From Chitinophaga sp. 180180018-3 (GTDB taxonomy: Bacteria > Bacteroidota > Bacteroidia > Chitinophagales > Chitinophagaceae): a stretch of DNA of 64,000 bases. Both the position numbers and the translations under genes were made by a program. The notes below the pieces were generated by a model, which did no database searches, was not told where the DNA came from, and worked only from the letters and a program-made list of their open reading frames with translations. Shown here one piece after another: positions 27,498 through 36,365 of this stretch. Each line of letters begins with the position of its first letter. The first letter of the stretch is position 1. The DNA is taken from contig NZ_CP140772.1 of NCBI RefSeq assembly GCF_037893185.1, positions 3,100,001 through 3,164,000 of the forward strand, in the 5' to 3' direction.

Positions 27498-29138
27498 ATG
27501 TCATCTAAATCGCTGTTTCGTAGAAAATCGCTTGCCTCCATATTAAATGATACCAAAGCAGGACTGACAGACGGTCACGAAACCGGTGGGATGAACAAAG
27601 TGCTGAAAGTGAAAGACCTTACAGCAATGGGGATTGCGGCTGTGATAGGCGCCGGTATTTTCTCCACCATAGGAGAGGCTTCTTATCATGGCGGGCCTGG
27701 CGTATCATTACTATTTATTATTACCGCTATCACCTGTGGATTCTCTGCACTTTGCTACGCTGAATTTGCCTCCCGGGTGCCTGTTTCCGGTAGTGCCTAT
27801 ACGTACTCCTACCTTAGTTTCGGAGAGCTGGCAGCCTGGGTCATTGGCTGGGCGCTTATCCTGGAATATGCAATTGGTAATATTGCCGTGGCCATTTCGT
27901 GGAGCGGCTATTGTAATAATCTCCTGCACGGGTTTGGATTGGACCTGCCTTTGTGGCTTGCCAGTAACTACGACAGTGCCACCCCGGAAGTGCTGGCGGC
28001 CGCGCCCCGGATTGCAGGCGTTCCCATTATACTGAACCTTCCCGCTTTTTTCATTGTAATAGTGGTTACCTGGCTGGCCTATGTAGGTATACAGGAAAGT
28101 AAACGCAGCGCCAATGCGATGGTAGCTTTGAAAATACTGGTGATACTTTTTGTGATCGTAGTAGGGTTCTTTTATGTAGATAAGGCTAACTGGTCGCCCT
28201 TTATGCCGAATGGTTTTTCAGGTGTGCTGAAAGGGGTATCGGCCGTATTTTTTGCCTATATCGGGTTTGATGCCGTGAGTACCACTGCCGAGGAATGTGC
28301 CAATCCCCAGCGGGATTTGCCTAAAGGGATGATCTATTCGCTCATCATCTGCACGGTATTGTACGTGTTGATTTCTTTTGTACTCACAGGTATGGTGCCT
28401 TTTTCAAAATTAAAGGTAGATGATCCCCTGGCTTTTGTTTTTCAGGCTGTGCACTTGCCAACTATCAGCTATCTTATATCTATAAGCGCTGTGGTGGCCA
28501 CTACCAGTGTGTTGCTGGTTTTCCAGATTGGTCAGCCAAGAATCTGGATGAGTATGAGCCGCGACGGACTGCTGCCGAAACGCTTCGCCAAAATACATCC
28601 CCGGTTTAAAACACCTTCTTACGCCACTATTATTACCGGTGTACTGGTAGGGATACCTGCGCTGTTCGTGAACCTGACTATCGTAACAGACCTGACCAGC
28701 ATAGGAACCCTTTTTGCGTTTATCCTTGTATGTGGTGGGGTACTCATTTTGCCGAGGGAGGAAAAAGCTACCACCAAACGTTTTCAGCTGCCCTATATCA
28801 ACGGACAGATTATTGTACCCCTGATTGTAGGGCTGTTGGTAGTCGTTTTCCGTAACGATATTGCCAGCCGGTTCTTCGTAGCCGGTGGCTGGGATGTCTG
28901 GAAACATAATATCCCTTTCTACCTGTTCGGGATCGTTACCATTATCATCGTTTATCTTTCCATCACCCGTAAGCTCTCCCTGATCCCGATTCTGGGTATG
29001 CTGAGTTGTTTTTACCTGATGACAGAGATCGGCCTGAAAAACTGGATTGTATTTGCAATCTGGATGGCAATAGGGCTGGTAATCTACTTCCTTTACAGCT
29101 ATTCCCATAGCAAGCTGGCAGCAAAGCAGAAATTGTAA
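27498..29138 (+). CDS. APC-family amino-acid permease
   Basis: A 546-residue secondary transporter of the APC superfamily with about 12-13 membrane helices. The first helix carries the GAGIF motif (VIGAGIFSTIGEA), where substrate carboxylates bind, and the FFAYIGFDAVSTTAEE helix is typical of the cationic amino-acid (CAT/YhdG-like) branch. The substrate cannot be fixed from sequence. It stands alone, between a palindrome and the DoxX gene on the same strand. Confidence 0.88.
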   Translation: MSSKSLFRRKSLASILNDTKAGLTDGHETGGMNKVLKVKDLTAMGIAAVIGAGIFSTIGEASYHGGPGVSLLFIITAITCGFSALCYAEFASRVPVSGSAYTYSYLSFGELAAWVIGWALILEYAIGNIAVAISWSGYCNNLLHGFGLDLPLWLASNYDSATPEVLAAAPRIAGVPIILNLPAFFIVIVVTWLAYVGIQESKRSANAMVALKILVILFVIVVGFFYVDKANWSPFMPNGFSGVLKGVSAVFFAYIGFDAVSTTAEECANPQRDLPKGMIYSLIICTVLYVLISFVLTGMVPFSKLKVDDPLAFVFQAVHLPTISYLISISAVVATTSVLLVFQIGQPRIWMSMSRDGLLPKRFAKIHPRFKTPSYATIITGVLVGIPALFVNLTIVTDLTSIGTLFAFILVCGGVLILPREEKATTKRFQLPYINGQIIVPLIVGLLVVVFRNDIASRFFVAGGWDVWKHNIPFYLFGIVTIIIVYLSITRKLSLIPILGMLSCFYLMTEIGLKNWIVFAIWMAIGLVIYFLYSYSHSKLAAKQKL

Positions 29139-29195
29139 AGCAGCTTCTTTTTTCGTAACTTCAGCGTAGCTCTTTGATCCTAAAATCTATGTTTT

Positions 29196-29660
29196 ATGAA
29201 CATGCTACAACGGGTTGAACACTGGGGCGACACACACCACCCCAATTGGCTGAGTGCAGTACGCATTCTGCTGGGTGTATTTTTGATGTACGTAGGTATC
29301 CGGTTCGTACAGGACCGCGATGCACTGACGGCAATGATTAATCAAAATCCTGCACTGGTCACATTATCGATGCTGCTCGGGCATTATGTGGTTTTTGTCC
29401 ACACCGTGGGCGGGCTGTTTATTGCCATGGGCCTGGTGACCAGGTTTGCCGCGATGGTCAATATCCCGGTGCTGCTGGGTGCTGTATTTTTTGTTCATTC
29501 TCCTACAGGACTGTTTACCGTATATCCTATGGTAGGGCTTTCTCTGCTGGTGCTGTTCCTGCTGATCCTGTTTGTTATAGAAGGAAGCGGCCGTATTTCG
29601 GTAGATGAATATATGCGGAGGCATCCTGAAAAACCCCGTAAACACAAGTACGCCGAGTAG
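29196..29660 (+). CDS. DoxX-family membrane protein
   Basis: A 154-residue protein with four membrane helices. The DoxX pattern is visible: a first helix with the VRILLGVFLMYVG motif, then HYVVFVHTVGGLFIAMGLVT and a conserved second half. Family members have been tied to quinone-linked or thiol redox functions, but most are unassigned. The charged tail (RRHPEKPRKHKYAE) is cytoplasmic. It lies 57 bases after the permease. Confidence 0.85.
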   Translation: MNMLQRVEHWGDTHHPNWLSAVRILLGVFLMYVGIRFVQDRDALTAMINQNPALVTLSMLLGHYVVFVHTVGGLFIAMGLVTRFAAMVNIPVLLGAVFFVHSPTGLFTVYPMVGLSLLVLFLLILFVIEGSGRISVDEYMRRHPEKPRKHKYAE

Positions 29661-29766
29661 GCCTTTTTTTCATATAGCCGTGTCTGTGAGTGCTGTTTTC
29701 TCAATGGTACAGGGTGTCGTGTCTTCTTTCCTGAATCTTCTTCGACACATTTTCCCCTCAAAAGTC

Positions 29767-29774
29767 TATTTTTG
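29767..29774 (+). promoter_or_regulatory. Promoter -7 box of the Smr-domain gene
   Basis: TATTTTTG followed by C is an exact TAnnTTTG match. It lies 18 bases before the ATG at 29793, which supports that ATG over the upstream TTG at 29772, because transcription should start after about 29778. Confidence 0.65.
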
Positions 29775-29792
29775 CATCAGAAGAATGCAATT

Positions 29793-30842
29793 ATGAAATA
29801 CCAAATTGGCGACAGGATTCTGCTGTTGAGCTCTAAGGAAGAGGGTACGGTTGTTGACCTCGTGAACGATAATATGGTGATGATAGAAATGAAAGGAACT
29901 ACTTTTCCTGTATACCTGGATCAGATAGACTTTCCTTATTTCCACCGCTTTACTAAGCAGAAACTGGTGCAGGAGAAACCAAAACTGATCCCGGGGGATG
30001 AGATTAAGGTAGACAGAAGTAAATATGAAGTCTTTAAGACAGACAAGGGCATGTTTCTGTCTGTTTTACCGGTATACCAGATGGATGGGTATGATGAAAC
30101 CGTGAAACTGATGAAGTTCCACCTGTTTAATGATACTCCCCATGCGATACGCTTCTATTTCCAGGTATGGCTGAATAACCAGATGGATCTGGAGATAAAG
30201 AACGAGATACAGCCTTATAATCATTTCTACCTGTCGGATCTGCTGTTTGAGTCGTTGAATGATAATCCACGGCTGGAGTTTACCTTTTTCCTGAAGGAGC
30301 CGCAACCTAAACTGGCTACTTCTGTGAAGAAAAGCTGGAAAATAAAGCCCAAACAGATGTTTGTACAGCTGGAGCAGCTGCGTAGTAAGGAAGAAGCTAC
30401 TATAACTTACCCGTTATTTGATAAGTTCCCGGAACGTGAACCGGAACCACCGGCGCCTGTGGAACAGCCTAAGAAAAAGGCTACGGCAACAACGATAGGC
30501 TCGGGAAATTTTGCCAGTCTTTTAACCAAAATACAGCTGCAGCCTGAAACCACGCTTGAACCGAAAGACGAGGTAGATCTGCACATAGAAGTATTGGAAA
30601 AGAACTGGAAAGGTATGAGCAATATCGCCATTCTGGCGGTTCAGCTGAATGCTTTCCAGCGTTACCTGGAATTGGCTATCAGCCATCATCAGCACAAACT
30701 GGTGGTTATTCATGGCGTAGGCAAGGGCAAGCTCCGCGATGAGATTCACCAGGTATTAAAGCAAACTCCCGAAGTGGCGAACTTCGTTAACCAGTACCAT
30801 CCCAAATATGGCTATGGCGCTACAGAGATAACATTCAGGTAA
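29793..30842 (+). CDS. DUF2027 / Smr-domain protein
   Basis: From the ATG at 29793 this gives 349 residues. The N-terminal part (MKYQIGDRILLLSSKEEGTV) is an SH3-like beta-barrel similar to the DUF2027 family; the middle (about 110-200) is another beta-domain; a Pro/Lys linker precedes the C-terminal Smr domain (about 265-349: EVDLHIEVL, then VVIHGVGKGKLRDEIH). Smr domains nick or bind branched nucleic acids in MutS2 and relatives; here there is no MutS ATPase. It is followed 27 bases later by rnpB. Confidence 0.85.
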   Translation: MKYQIGDRILLLSSKEEGTVVDLVNDNMVMIEMKGTTFPVYLDQIDFPYFHRFTKQKLVQEKPKLIPGDEIKVDRSKYEVFKTDKGMFLSVLPVYQMDGYDETVKLMKFHLFNDTPHAIRFYFQVWLNNQMDLEIKNEIQPYNHFYLSDLLFESLNDNPRLEFTFFLKEPQPKLATSVKKSWKIKPKQMFVQLEQLRSKEEATITYPLFDKFPEREPEPPAPVEQPKKKATATTIGSGNFASLLTKIQLQPETTLEPKDEVDLHIEVLEKNWKGMSNIAILAVQLNAFQRYLELAISHHQHKLVVIHGVGKGKLRDEIHQVLKQTPEVANFVNQYHPKYGYGATEITFR

Positions 30843-30852
30843 TATTTTTTAT

Positions 30853-30860
30853 TACCTTCG
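30853..30860 (+). promoter_or_regulatory. Candidate -7 box of rnpB
   Basis: TACCTTCG matches TAnnTTTG at five of six positions. It ends 8 bases before the base that opens the P1 helix of the RNase P RNA, exactly where a -7 box should be. Confidence 0.5.
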
Positions 30861-30868
30861 CGCTTCAA

Positions 30869-31237
30869 CTACAAACCGTGCTATCGTTTCGCTGATATTA
30901 TCAGTGGGAAGGAAAGTCCGGACAGCGTAGAGCAACGCACCACCTAACGGGTGGGTCCCGGTGCAGACCGGGAACAGACAGTGCCACAGAAAATAACCGT
31001 CTGTTTTGCAGATAAGGGTGAAAATGTGGGGTAAGAGCCCACGGTACAGGCAGGTAACTGTTTGTACGGGTAAACCTTGCGTGCTGAAATGCCATGTATA
31101 CGGTCGATTGAGGGCTGCTCGTCCGATGACCGAGGGTAGGCAGATACAGGTAGCGTGTGAACGCTGTCGCAGATAAATGATAGCAGCTCTGGCCGGCTTG
31201 CCGGCCAGGGAACAGAATCCGGCTTACAGGTTTGTAG
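30869..31237 (+). ncRNA. rnpB: RNase P RNA, bacterial class A
   Basis: This is the catalytic RNA that trims tRNA 5' ends. The ends pair perfectly as P1: CTACAAACC (30869-30877) with GGTTTGTAG (31229-31237). Conserved signatures are GGAAAGTCCGGAC near the 5' end, AGATAAATGATAG in the P4 region and ACAGAATCCGGCTTA near the 3' end. A run of T residues follows at 31238-31244. Total length about 369 nt, normal for the class. Confidence 0.95.
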
Positions 31238-31309
31238 TTTTTTTATTCCTTTCTTTTTGATATACTAAAATAACCGCTTAACTTCCCATTACAATTAATT
31301 TCTATTTTT

Positions 31310-31714
31310 ATGAACCCAAAAGACGAACGCACCTGGGGGACCCTTGTTCATCTGGGCGGCCTGATAGGCATGTTCATTATACCTACAGTTGGTAACATTC
31401 TCGGCGTACTGATCCTCTGGCTGATCAAACGTAATGAGTCATCCCTGGTAGATGAACAGGGCAAAGAAGCCATTAATTTTCAGATCACGATAAGCATTGC
31501 AGCCGTGGCGCTCAACGTTCTCAGCGCTATCCTTTCAGGCCTGTGGTCAATGGCCACTTTCTGGAGCCGTGGCTATTTTTTCTATCACTGGAGCTGGTTC
31601 GAGCTGGGCAACCTGGTATGGATTCTGAATGTAGTATTCAGCATCATTGCAGCCGTGAAAGCAAGTAACGGAGAATTGTACAAATATCCTGTGAGTTTGA
31701 GATTAGTGAAGTAG
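31310..31714 (+). CDS. DUF4870-type membrane protein
   Basis: A 134-residue membrane protein with three helices. The opening DERTWGTLVHLGGLIGMFI and the hydrophilic EQGKEAINFQITI segment are the DUF4870 hallmark. It is longer than the paralogue at 18371-18691 by an extra loop rich in aromatics. The stop codon is 6 bases before the 51-bp inverted repeat, which sits between it and the convergent protease gene. Confidence 0.8.
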   Translation: MNPKDERTWGTLVHLGGLIGMFIIPTVGNILGVLILWLIKRNESSLVDEQGKEAINFQITISIAAVALNVLSAILSGLWSMATFWSRGYFFYHWSWFELGNLVWILNVVFSIIAAVKASNGELYKYPVSLRLVK

Positions 31715-31720
31715 GAAGAA

Positions 31721-31841
31721 GAATTACGAATTAAGACTTACGAATTACGAAATAGCTCGAAGACCTTAGCGATTGATAATGTTTATTATCCGCTAAGGTC
31801 TTCGAGCTATTTCGTAATTCGTAAGTCTTAATTCGTAATTC
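31721..31841. repeat. Intergenic inverted repeat, copy C (perfect 51-bp arms)
   Basis: Arms 31721-31771 and 31791-31841 are perfectly complementary over 51 bp around a 19-nt AT-rich loop. The inner end is CCTTAGCG / CGCTAAGG; the outer end has GAATTACGAATT units. It fills the space between two convergent genes (stops at 31714 and 31846). Transcribed from either side it would fold into a very stable hairpin. Confidence 0.95.
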
Positions 31842-31845
31842 TCTC

Positions 31846-33549
31846 TTAGTTCTTCTTCACGTTTTTCACTCTCGCCTTGTGCTGTTTCTTGCCTTTAACA
31901 TTTTCGCCTTTGATGGTGGCAGCGAGTTTCAGGGCTTCGTAGGCATTTACAATACCGCCTGTTTTGGAGAGATCAGCGAAGTCTACTTTTTCGTCGGTGC
32001 TGCCAGGTTTATTGACCATTTTGGTACCGTCGGGCAACGGGGTAGCGCTTTTCTCCAGTACATATTTCAGCTGGGTAGCGCTAAGCTCGGGGTAATAGGA
32101 GAGCACCAGCGCTGCTACTCCGGCTACTACCGGGCTGGCCATACTGGTGCCGCTGGCATTGCCGTATTTATTGCCACCAGGTACGGTGGAATAGATCTGT
32201 ACACCAGGGGCGAAAAGGTCTACGGTATGTTTGCCGTAGTTGGAAAAGTTGGCAACTTTATCGCTCAGCGTACCGGTGCTGCTGGCTCCAACAGTGATGA
32301 AGTTGGAAGCTACGCCACCATCCAGGTAGTTCGGATTGGGGTAGTTGGGCACGGAGTCGTTGTTAGCGCCATCGTTACCTGCTGCGTGTACGAGCAATAC
32401 TCCTTTCTGTTCAGCATATTTTACGGCATCATCCACCCAATCCTTGTGAGGGGAGAAGGGTTTGCCAAAGCTCATATTAATGATCTGGGCGCCGTTATCA
32501 ACTGCATAGCGGATAGCGAGGGCCACATCCTTATCCCTTTCATCGCCGTCCGGAACGGCTTTAACAGCCATGATACGTACATTGTCTGCGATACCATCGA
32601 TGCCTACACCATTGTTGCGGGCAGCAGCAATGATACCGGATACGTGGGTGCCATGGAAGCCGAATTTACCCATCACATCGTTGTTGCCGTACTTAGTATC
32701 TTTGATATCCTCGAGGTTGTCGCCTACAATTCGCTCCCTGTTAGCGTTAGGCTTCATGTCGGTACTTTCAGCCTTACGTTTCAGCTCATTCATATATTCA
32801 TCAAACTCCATCTTGAATTCGCTGAAAGCGGCAGGCTCGTCACCGGCACTTTTCAGCAGACGGGTCATGAAATTTCGCGCCAGCAATACATCCTGACTGG
32901 TAGTCTGGATACTGTCGAGCTGTGCTACGGTGAAGTCATCTTTTCCCAGATAGGTTTTCAGTATAGATTCGCATTTATTCACGTTCTCCTGCAGCTTGGC
33001 CATGCTCTTATACTGCATTTTATACTGTGAATTGGGCTTTTCTATTTTCGCCTGCAACTGTTGCCAGGTTGCGTATTCTTTCGAATCTTTAGCCAGTGCT
33101 GAGTCTGGATTGCCATATTTGGTTTTGTACCGGTAATATTCGCGGGCGGCTTCTTCAGAGTCTTCTTTCAGGCTGCTGCCGTCTTTTCCTCCGAGAAAAT
33201 TCCAGCCGTGGATATCGTCCACATAACCATTATGATCGTCATCTTTACCATTTCCGGGTATTTCCCTGGGATTGGTCCACAATACGCTTTTGAGGTCTTC
33301 ATGCAGCGTATCTATCCCTGAATCAATCACCGCTACGATGACGGGCGTACTCTTTTTACCTTTTAACAATTCTTTATAGGCTTTCTCGGTGGATGTACCA
33401 AAAACGCTGTCGGTATCATAGCTTAACAAGTGCCAGTTTTTGGGCACCTGGGGTTTACTTTGTGCGTTAGTGCTCGTTGTAAATGCAGTCACGAATGCAA
33501 CACAACCTGCCAGGACTGCGACCTCTCGGCGAAACAATTTCATGTTCAT
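31846..33549 (-). CDS. S8 subtilisin-like serine protease
   Basis: A secreted 567-residue subtilase. A signal peptide covers about residues 1-30. The catalytic triad is complete: Asp76 (AVIDSGID), His302 (FHGTHVSG) and Ser469 (ASGTSMASP), with oxyanion Asn392 (AAGND). An insertion of about 200 charged, helical residues separates Asp76 from His302, a known layout in Bacteroidota subtilases. The C-terminus is Lys-rich (KGKKQHKARVKNVKKN) without a recognisable T9SS domain. No propeptide domain was recognised. Its target is unknown; secretion suggests nutrient acquisition or envelope processing. Confidence 0.92.
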   Translation of the reverse strand: MNMKLFRREVAVLAGCVAFVTAFTTSTNAQSKPQVPKNWHLLSYDTDSVFGTSTEKAYKELLKGKKSTPVIVAVIDSGIDTLHEDLKSVLWTNPREIPGNGKDDDHNGYVDDIHGWNFLGGKDGSSLKEDSEEAAREYYRYKTKYGNPDSALAKDSKEYATWQQLQAKIEKPNSQYKMQYKSMAKLQENVNKCESILKTYLGKDDFTVAQLDSIQTTSQDVLLARNFMTRLLKSAGDEPAAFSEFKMEFDEYMNELKRKAESTDMKPNANRERIVGDNLEDIKDTKYGNNDVMGKFGFHGTHVSGIIAAARNNGVGIDGIADNVRIMAVKAVPDGDERDKDVALAIRYAVDNGAQIINMSFGKPFSPHKDWVDDAVKYAEQKGVLLVHAAGNDGANNDSVPNYPNPNYLDGGVASNFITVGASSTGTLSDKVANFSNYGKHTVDLFAPGVQIYSTVPGGNKYGNASGTSMASPVVAGVAALVLSYYPELSATQLKYVLEKSATPLPDGTKMVNKPGSTDEKVDFADLSKTGGIVNAYEALKLAATIKGENVKGKKQHKARVKNVKKN

Positions 33550-33893
33550 TAATTTTCCCTAAAAAAACAACTAAAAATATCTTGTTGATAACGATAAAGG
33601 TATAGAAAAAGCGGTATAACATTAAATATTAATGATAAGCGCGCTAATTATTGGTTAATTGGAAGATGAGAAATCGAAGGAAGGTGAGGATGAATGCGGG
33701 TCTGAAAGAAGTGTGAAAATATATCTTTATCCAGAAAAGAACCGGTGGCAATAAGCGTGAACCACCTGTCATAATCCCTTTGGCGGGACTGTTCCGGTAC
33801 CTTAGCTTTACATTATTCTTTTTCAGCCTCACTTTCATCTGCCAGATCGGGCATCGGGATACAGTATCGTTTTTTCATTTAAATCTACCCATC

Positions 33894-34427
33894 ATGTTGA
33901 AAACCATTCTTATGGCCACACTGTTGGCTATCGGGTCGCATTCGTATGCCAGCGATCCGGAAACTACTACGCTTATTTTCGTCAATGCTGCCGAAGTAGA
34001 AGGTTCCCCTTCAGCAGATCCCAACCTCAGCACCAACGGCCAGGAACAGGCTGCTCAGCTGGCAGCATCCCTCGATGGAACAGAAATAGCTGCTATTTAC
34101 ACGACCTTTATGAACAGAGCCGTACAAACTGTAACGCCGCTTGCCAAAGCCCGGCAACAGAAGCTGGATTATTTTCGCTTTACCGGGGATCCTGACCTGA
34201 CCAGCCGGTCGGTGAAGGACATGATAACCAGAAATGCAGGTAAGACGATCGTTATTTGCAGTGATCCTGAAAATATTGTAGCGATGCTAAGGGAGGCAGG
34301 AGTGAAGGGGAAAGACCTTAAAACCCTTTATGACAAAGGATGTGGACAGGTTCTGGTCGTCAAACACAGTGGTGGCAGCCAGGTGCTAGCACAAAAGTTG
34401 AATATGAATATTCAGAAAAAAGTTTAA
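33894..34427 (+). CDS. Degenerate histidine phosphatase-fold protein, exported
   Basis: The better start is the ATG at 33894, giving 177 residues with a signal peptide ending near SHSYAS; an upstream ATG at 33780 is unlikely. The fold is that of the histidine phosphatase superfamily: a first strand, LSTNGQEQAAQLAASL, and the NRAVQTVTPLA arginine region. The catalytic RHG of the first strand is replaced (LIFVNAAE in place of the usual LVRHAE), and the second catalytic His is replaced in VICSDPEN. It is therefore probably a pseudo-enzyme with a binding role in the periplasm. Confidence 0.78.
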   Translation: MLKTILMATLLAIGSHSYASDPETTTLIFVNAAEVEGSPSADPNLSTNGQEQAAQLAASLDGTEIAAIYTTFMNRAVQTVTPLAKARQQKLDYFRFTGDPDLTSRSVKDMITRNAGKTIVICSDPENIVAMLREAGVKGKDLKTLYDKGCGQVLVVKHSGGSQVLAQKLNMNIQKKV

Positions 34428-34506
34428 TATTTATATTCAGAAGAGTACCTGATGGCTCCTGCCATCATCTACTTTTCACATAAGCATGGTTTCCGTTTAA
34501 CGAAAA

Positions 34507-34537
34507 GCGGGGTTCTCTAACCTCGCTAGTATTTTTG
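34507..34537 (+). terminator. Rho-independent terminator of the pseudo-phosphatase gene
   Basis: GCGGGGTT (34507-34514) pairs with AACCTCGC (34519-34526), with one G-T wobble and a 4-nt loop, followed by TAGTATTTTTG. It lies 80 bases beyond the stop. Confidence 0.65.
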
Positions 34538-34685
34538 AAATCTTAAACCATGTAACCGGCATCGGTGTATGTAGAGCGCAGCCAAACGCTGCAAAGATTG
34601 GATAGTGGAGCATGGGATGCTTTTGATTTTATCAACCGCTTTTAAAAATCTGATCGGGTGGCGAATTCCTGTCATGAAAATTAAA

Positions 34686-34714
34686 AGCTCCGGGGCGAAA
34701 GAAGCCTCGGAGCT
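34686..34714 (-). terminator. Hairpin downstream of the lysine catabolism operon
   Basis: AGCTCCGGGGC and GCCTCGGAGCT pair with one wobble around a 7-nt loop. On the minus strand it is followed by TTTTAATTTTC, so it can terminate the ALDH operon that ends at 34812. It lies 18 bases beyond the arm of repeat E. Confidence 0.6.
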
Positions 34715-34731
34715 GAGAAAAAAAGAATTAC

Positions 34732-34808
34732 GAATCAGGAAATAACTTGAAGAGCTTAGCAAATAATGAATCATTATTCGCTAAGCTCTTCAAGTTATTT
34801 CCTGATTC
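34732..34808. repeat. Intergenic inverted repeat, copy E
   Basis: Perfect 29-bp arms (34732-34760 and 34780-34808) flank a 19-nt loop that is itself almost palindromic. The inner ends read CTTAGC / GCTAAG. The outer left edge carries GAATTACG. The right arm ends 3 bases from the ALDH stop codon. Confidence 0.92.
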
Positions 34809-34811
34809 CTT

Positions 34812-36341
34812 CTAAAATTCAAACTTAATCCCCTGCGCCAAAGGCAATCCGTGGGAATAGTTAATGGTGTTGGTTTGCCGGCGCATATATGATTTCCAGG
34901 CGTCGGAGCCACTTTCGCGGCCACCACCGGTTTCTTTTTCGCCGCCAAAGGCGCCTCCAATTTCTGCGCCGGAGGTGCCAATGTTTACGTTAGCTATACC
35001 GCAGTCGGAACCGGAGGCAGAGAGGAATTGCTCTGCTTCACGCAGGTTGAGGGTCATGATGGCGGACGACAACCCTTGGGGCACGTCGTTTTGCATGGCA
35101 ATAGCCTCTTCAATCGTTTTATACTTCATCACATACAGGATAGGCGCAAATGTTTCATGCTGCACTATCGCATACGTGTTTTCTACTGCTGCGATACAGG
35201 GTTTTACATAGCAGCCGGATTCGAAGCCGGCGCCGGTCAGTACGCCGCCTTCCACCAGGAAGGAGCCGCCCAGCTGTTTTACCTGCTCAATAGCGCTGAG
35301 ATAAGCATCTACAGCTGCTTTGTCTATAAGCGGCCCCACATGGTTATGCTGATCCAGCGGATTGCCTATGCGCAACTGGGAATAAGCCTTTGCCAGGCTT
35401 CCGGTGAAGGTATCGTATACGCTCTCATGTATGATTAGCCTGCGGGTAGATGTACAACGCTGTCCGGCTGTACCCACCGCACCAAATACGGCGCCAATGA
35501 GCGACATTTCCAGGTCTGCATCCTGAGAGATAATGATAGCATTGTTGCCTCCCAGCTCCAGCAGCGACCTGCCAAGGCGCTCGCCCACAGCCGCGCCCAC
35601 CGCTTTGCCCATACGGGTAGAACCAGTAGCAGATACCAGCGGAATACGCTTGTCGTGCGATAACCATTCCCCCGTTTCCCTGGCGCCTGTTACCAGGCAG
35701 CAAACACCTTCCGGAACATGATTGGCGGAAAATACGGTGGCGACTATACGTTGACAGGCTAATGCGGTAACCGGCGTTTTTTCGGATGGCTTCCAGATAC
35801 ATACGTTTCCGCAAACCCAGGCCAGCATAGAATTCCAGCTCCATACTGCCACGGGGAAGTTGAAAGCGGAAATGATGCCGGTTACGCCCAACGGATGCCA
35901 TTGCTCGTACATACGATGCCCCGGACGTTCGGAGTGCATGGTAAGGCCATGCAGCTGTCTCGACAAGCCCACCGCGAAGTCGCAGATGTCGATCATCTCC
36001 TGTACTTCTCCCAGGCCTTCCTGCAGACTTTTACCCATTTCATAAGACACCAGTTTCCCCAGGTGTTCCTTATGTTCGCGCAGGGCCACGCCTATTTGTC
36101 TTACTATTTCACCTCTCTTAGGGGCAGGCCAGGTACGCCATACCCTGAATGCTTCCTGCGCCACCGCTACCACCTGGTCGTAATCCTCCCGGGTAGCGCT
36201 TTTCACGCCGGCGATCTTTTTATTGTCGACCGGTGAAACGGAAACAATCTCCGCTCCGTGTGCCGGCAACCATTTGGAGCCGGTACTGACACCGCTTTGT
36301 GTGGCGGTGATGCCAAATGCTTGTAGGATATCTTCAGCCAT
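34812..36341 (-). CDS. ALDH7-like aldehyde dehydrogenase (aminoadipate semialdehyde dehydrogenase)
   Basis: A 509-residue NAD-dependent aldehyde dehydrogenase with catalytic Cys296 (GQRCTSTRR) and general base Glu262 (LLELGGN). Sequence character (YEQWHPLGVTGIISAFNFPV, quoted in part, and VTGAREVGE-like RETGEW) fits the ALDH7/antiquitin branch, which oxidises 2-aminoadipate 6-semialdehyde (or its cyclic form piperideine-6-carboxylate) to 2-aminoadipate. It is the last gene of an operon with a lysine dehydrogenase-like gene and a 2-oxoadipate-processing enzyme, which supports that substrate strongly. Confidence 0.88.
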   Translation of the reverse strand: MAEDILQAFGITATQSGVSTGSKWLPAHGAEIVSVSPVDNKKIAGVKSATREDYDQVVAVAQEAFRVWRTWPAPKRGEIVRQIGVALREHKEHLGKLVSYEMGKSLQEGLGEVQEMIDICDFAVGLSRQLHGLTMHSERPGHRMYEQWHPLGVTGIISAFNFPVAVWSWNSMLAWVCGNVCIWKPSEKTPVTALACQRIVATVFSANHVPEGVCCLVTGARETGEWLSHDKRIPLVSATGSTRMGKAVGAAVGERLGRSLLELGGNNAIIISQDADLEMSLIGAVFGAVGTAGQRCTSTRRLIIHESVYDTFTGSLAKAYSQLRIGNPLDQHNHVGPLIDKAAVDAYLSAIEQVKQLGGSFLVEGGVLTGAGFESGCYVKPCIAAVENTYAIVQHETFAPILYVMKYKTIEEAIAMQNDVPQGLSSAIMTLNLREAEQFLSASGSDCGIANVNIGTSGAEIGGAFGGEKETGGGRESGSDAWKSYMRRQTNTINYSHGLPLAQGIKFEF

Positions 36342-36365
36342 TAATTGGTGTGTTATTGAACGAAA

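Noticed and set aside
31879..33030. Open frame of 383 codons antisense to the subtilisin gene
   Set aside because: The protease on the other strand has a complete catalytic triad; the antisense frame shows no motif.
34526..34774. Minus-strand 82-codon frame between the pseudo-phosphatase and ALDH genes
   Set aside because: It overlaps a terminator, a hairpin and repeat E and has no recognisable protein features.
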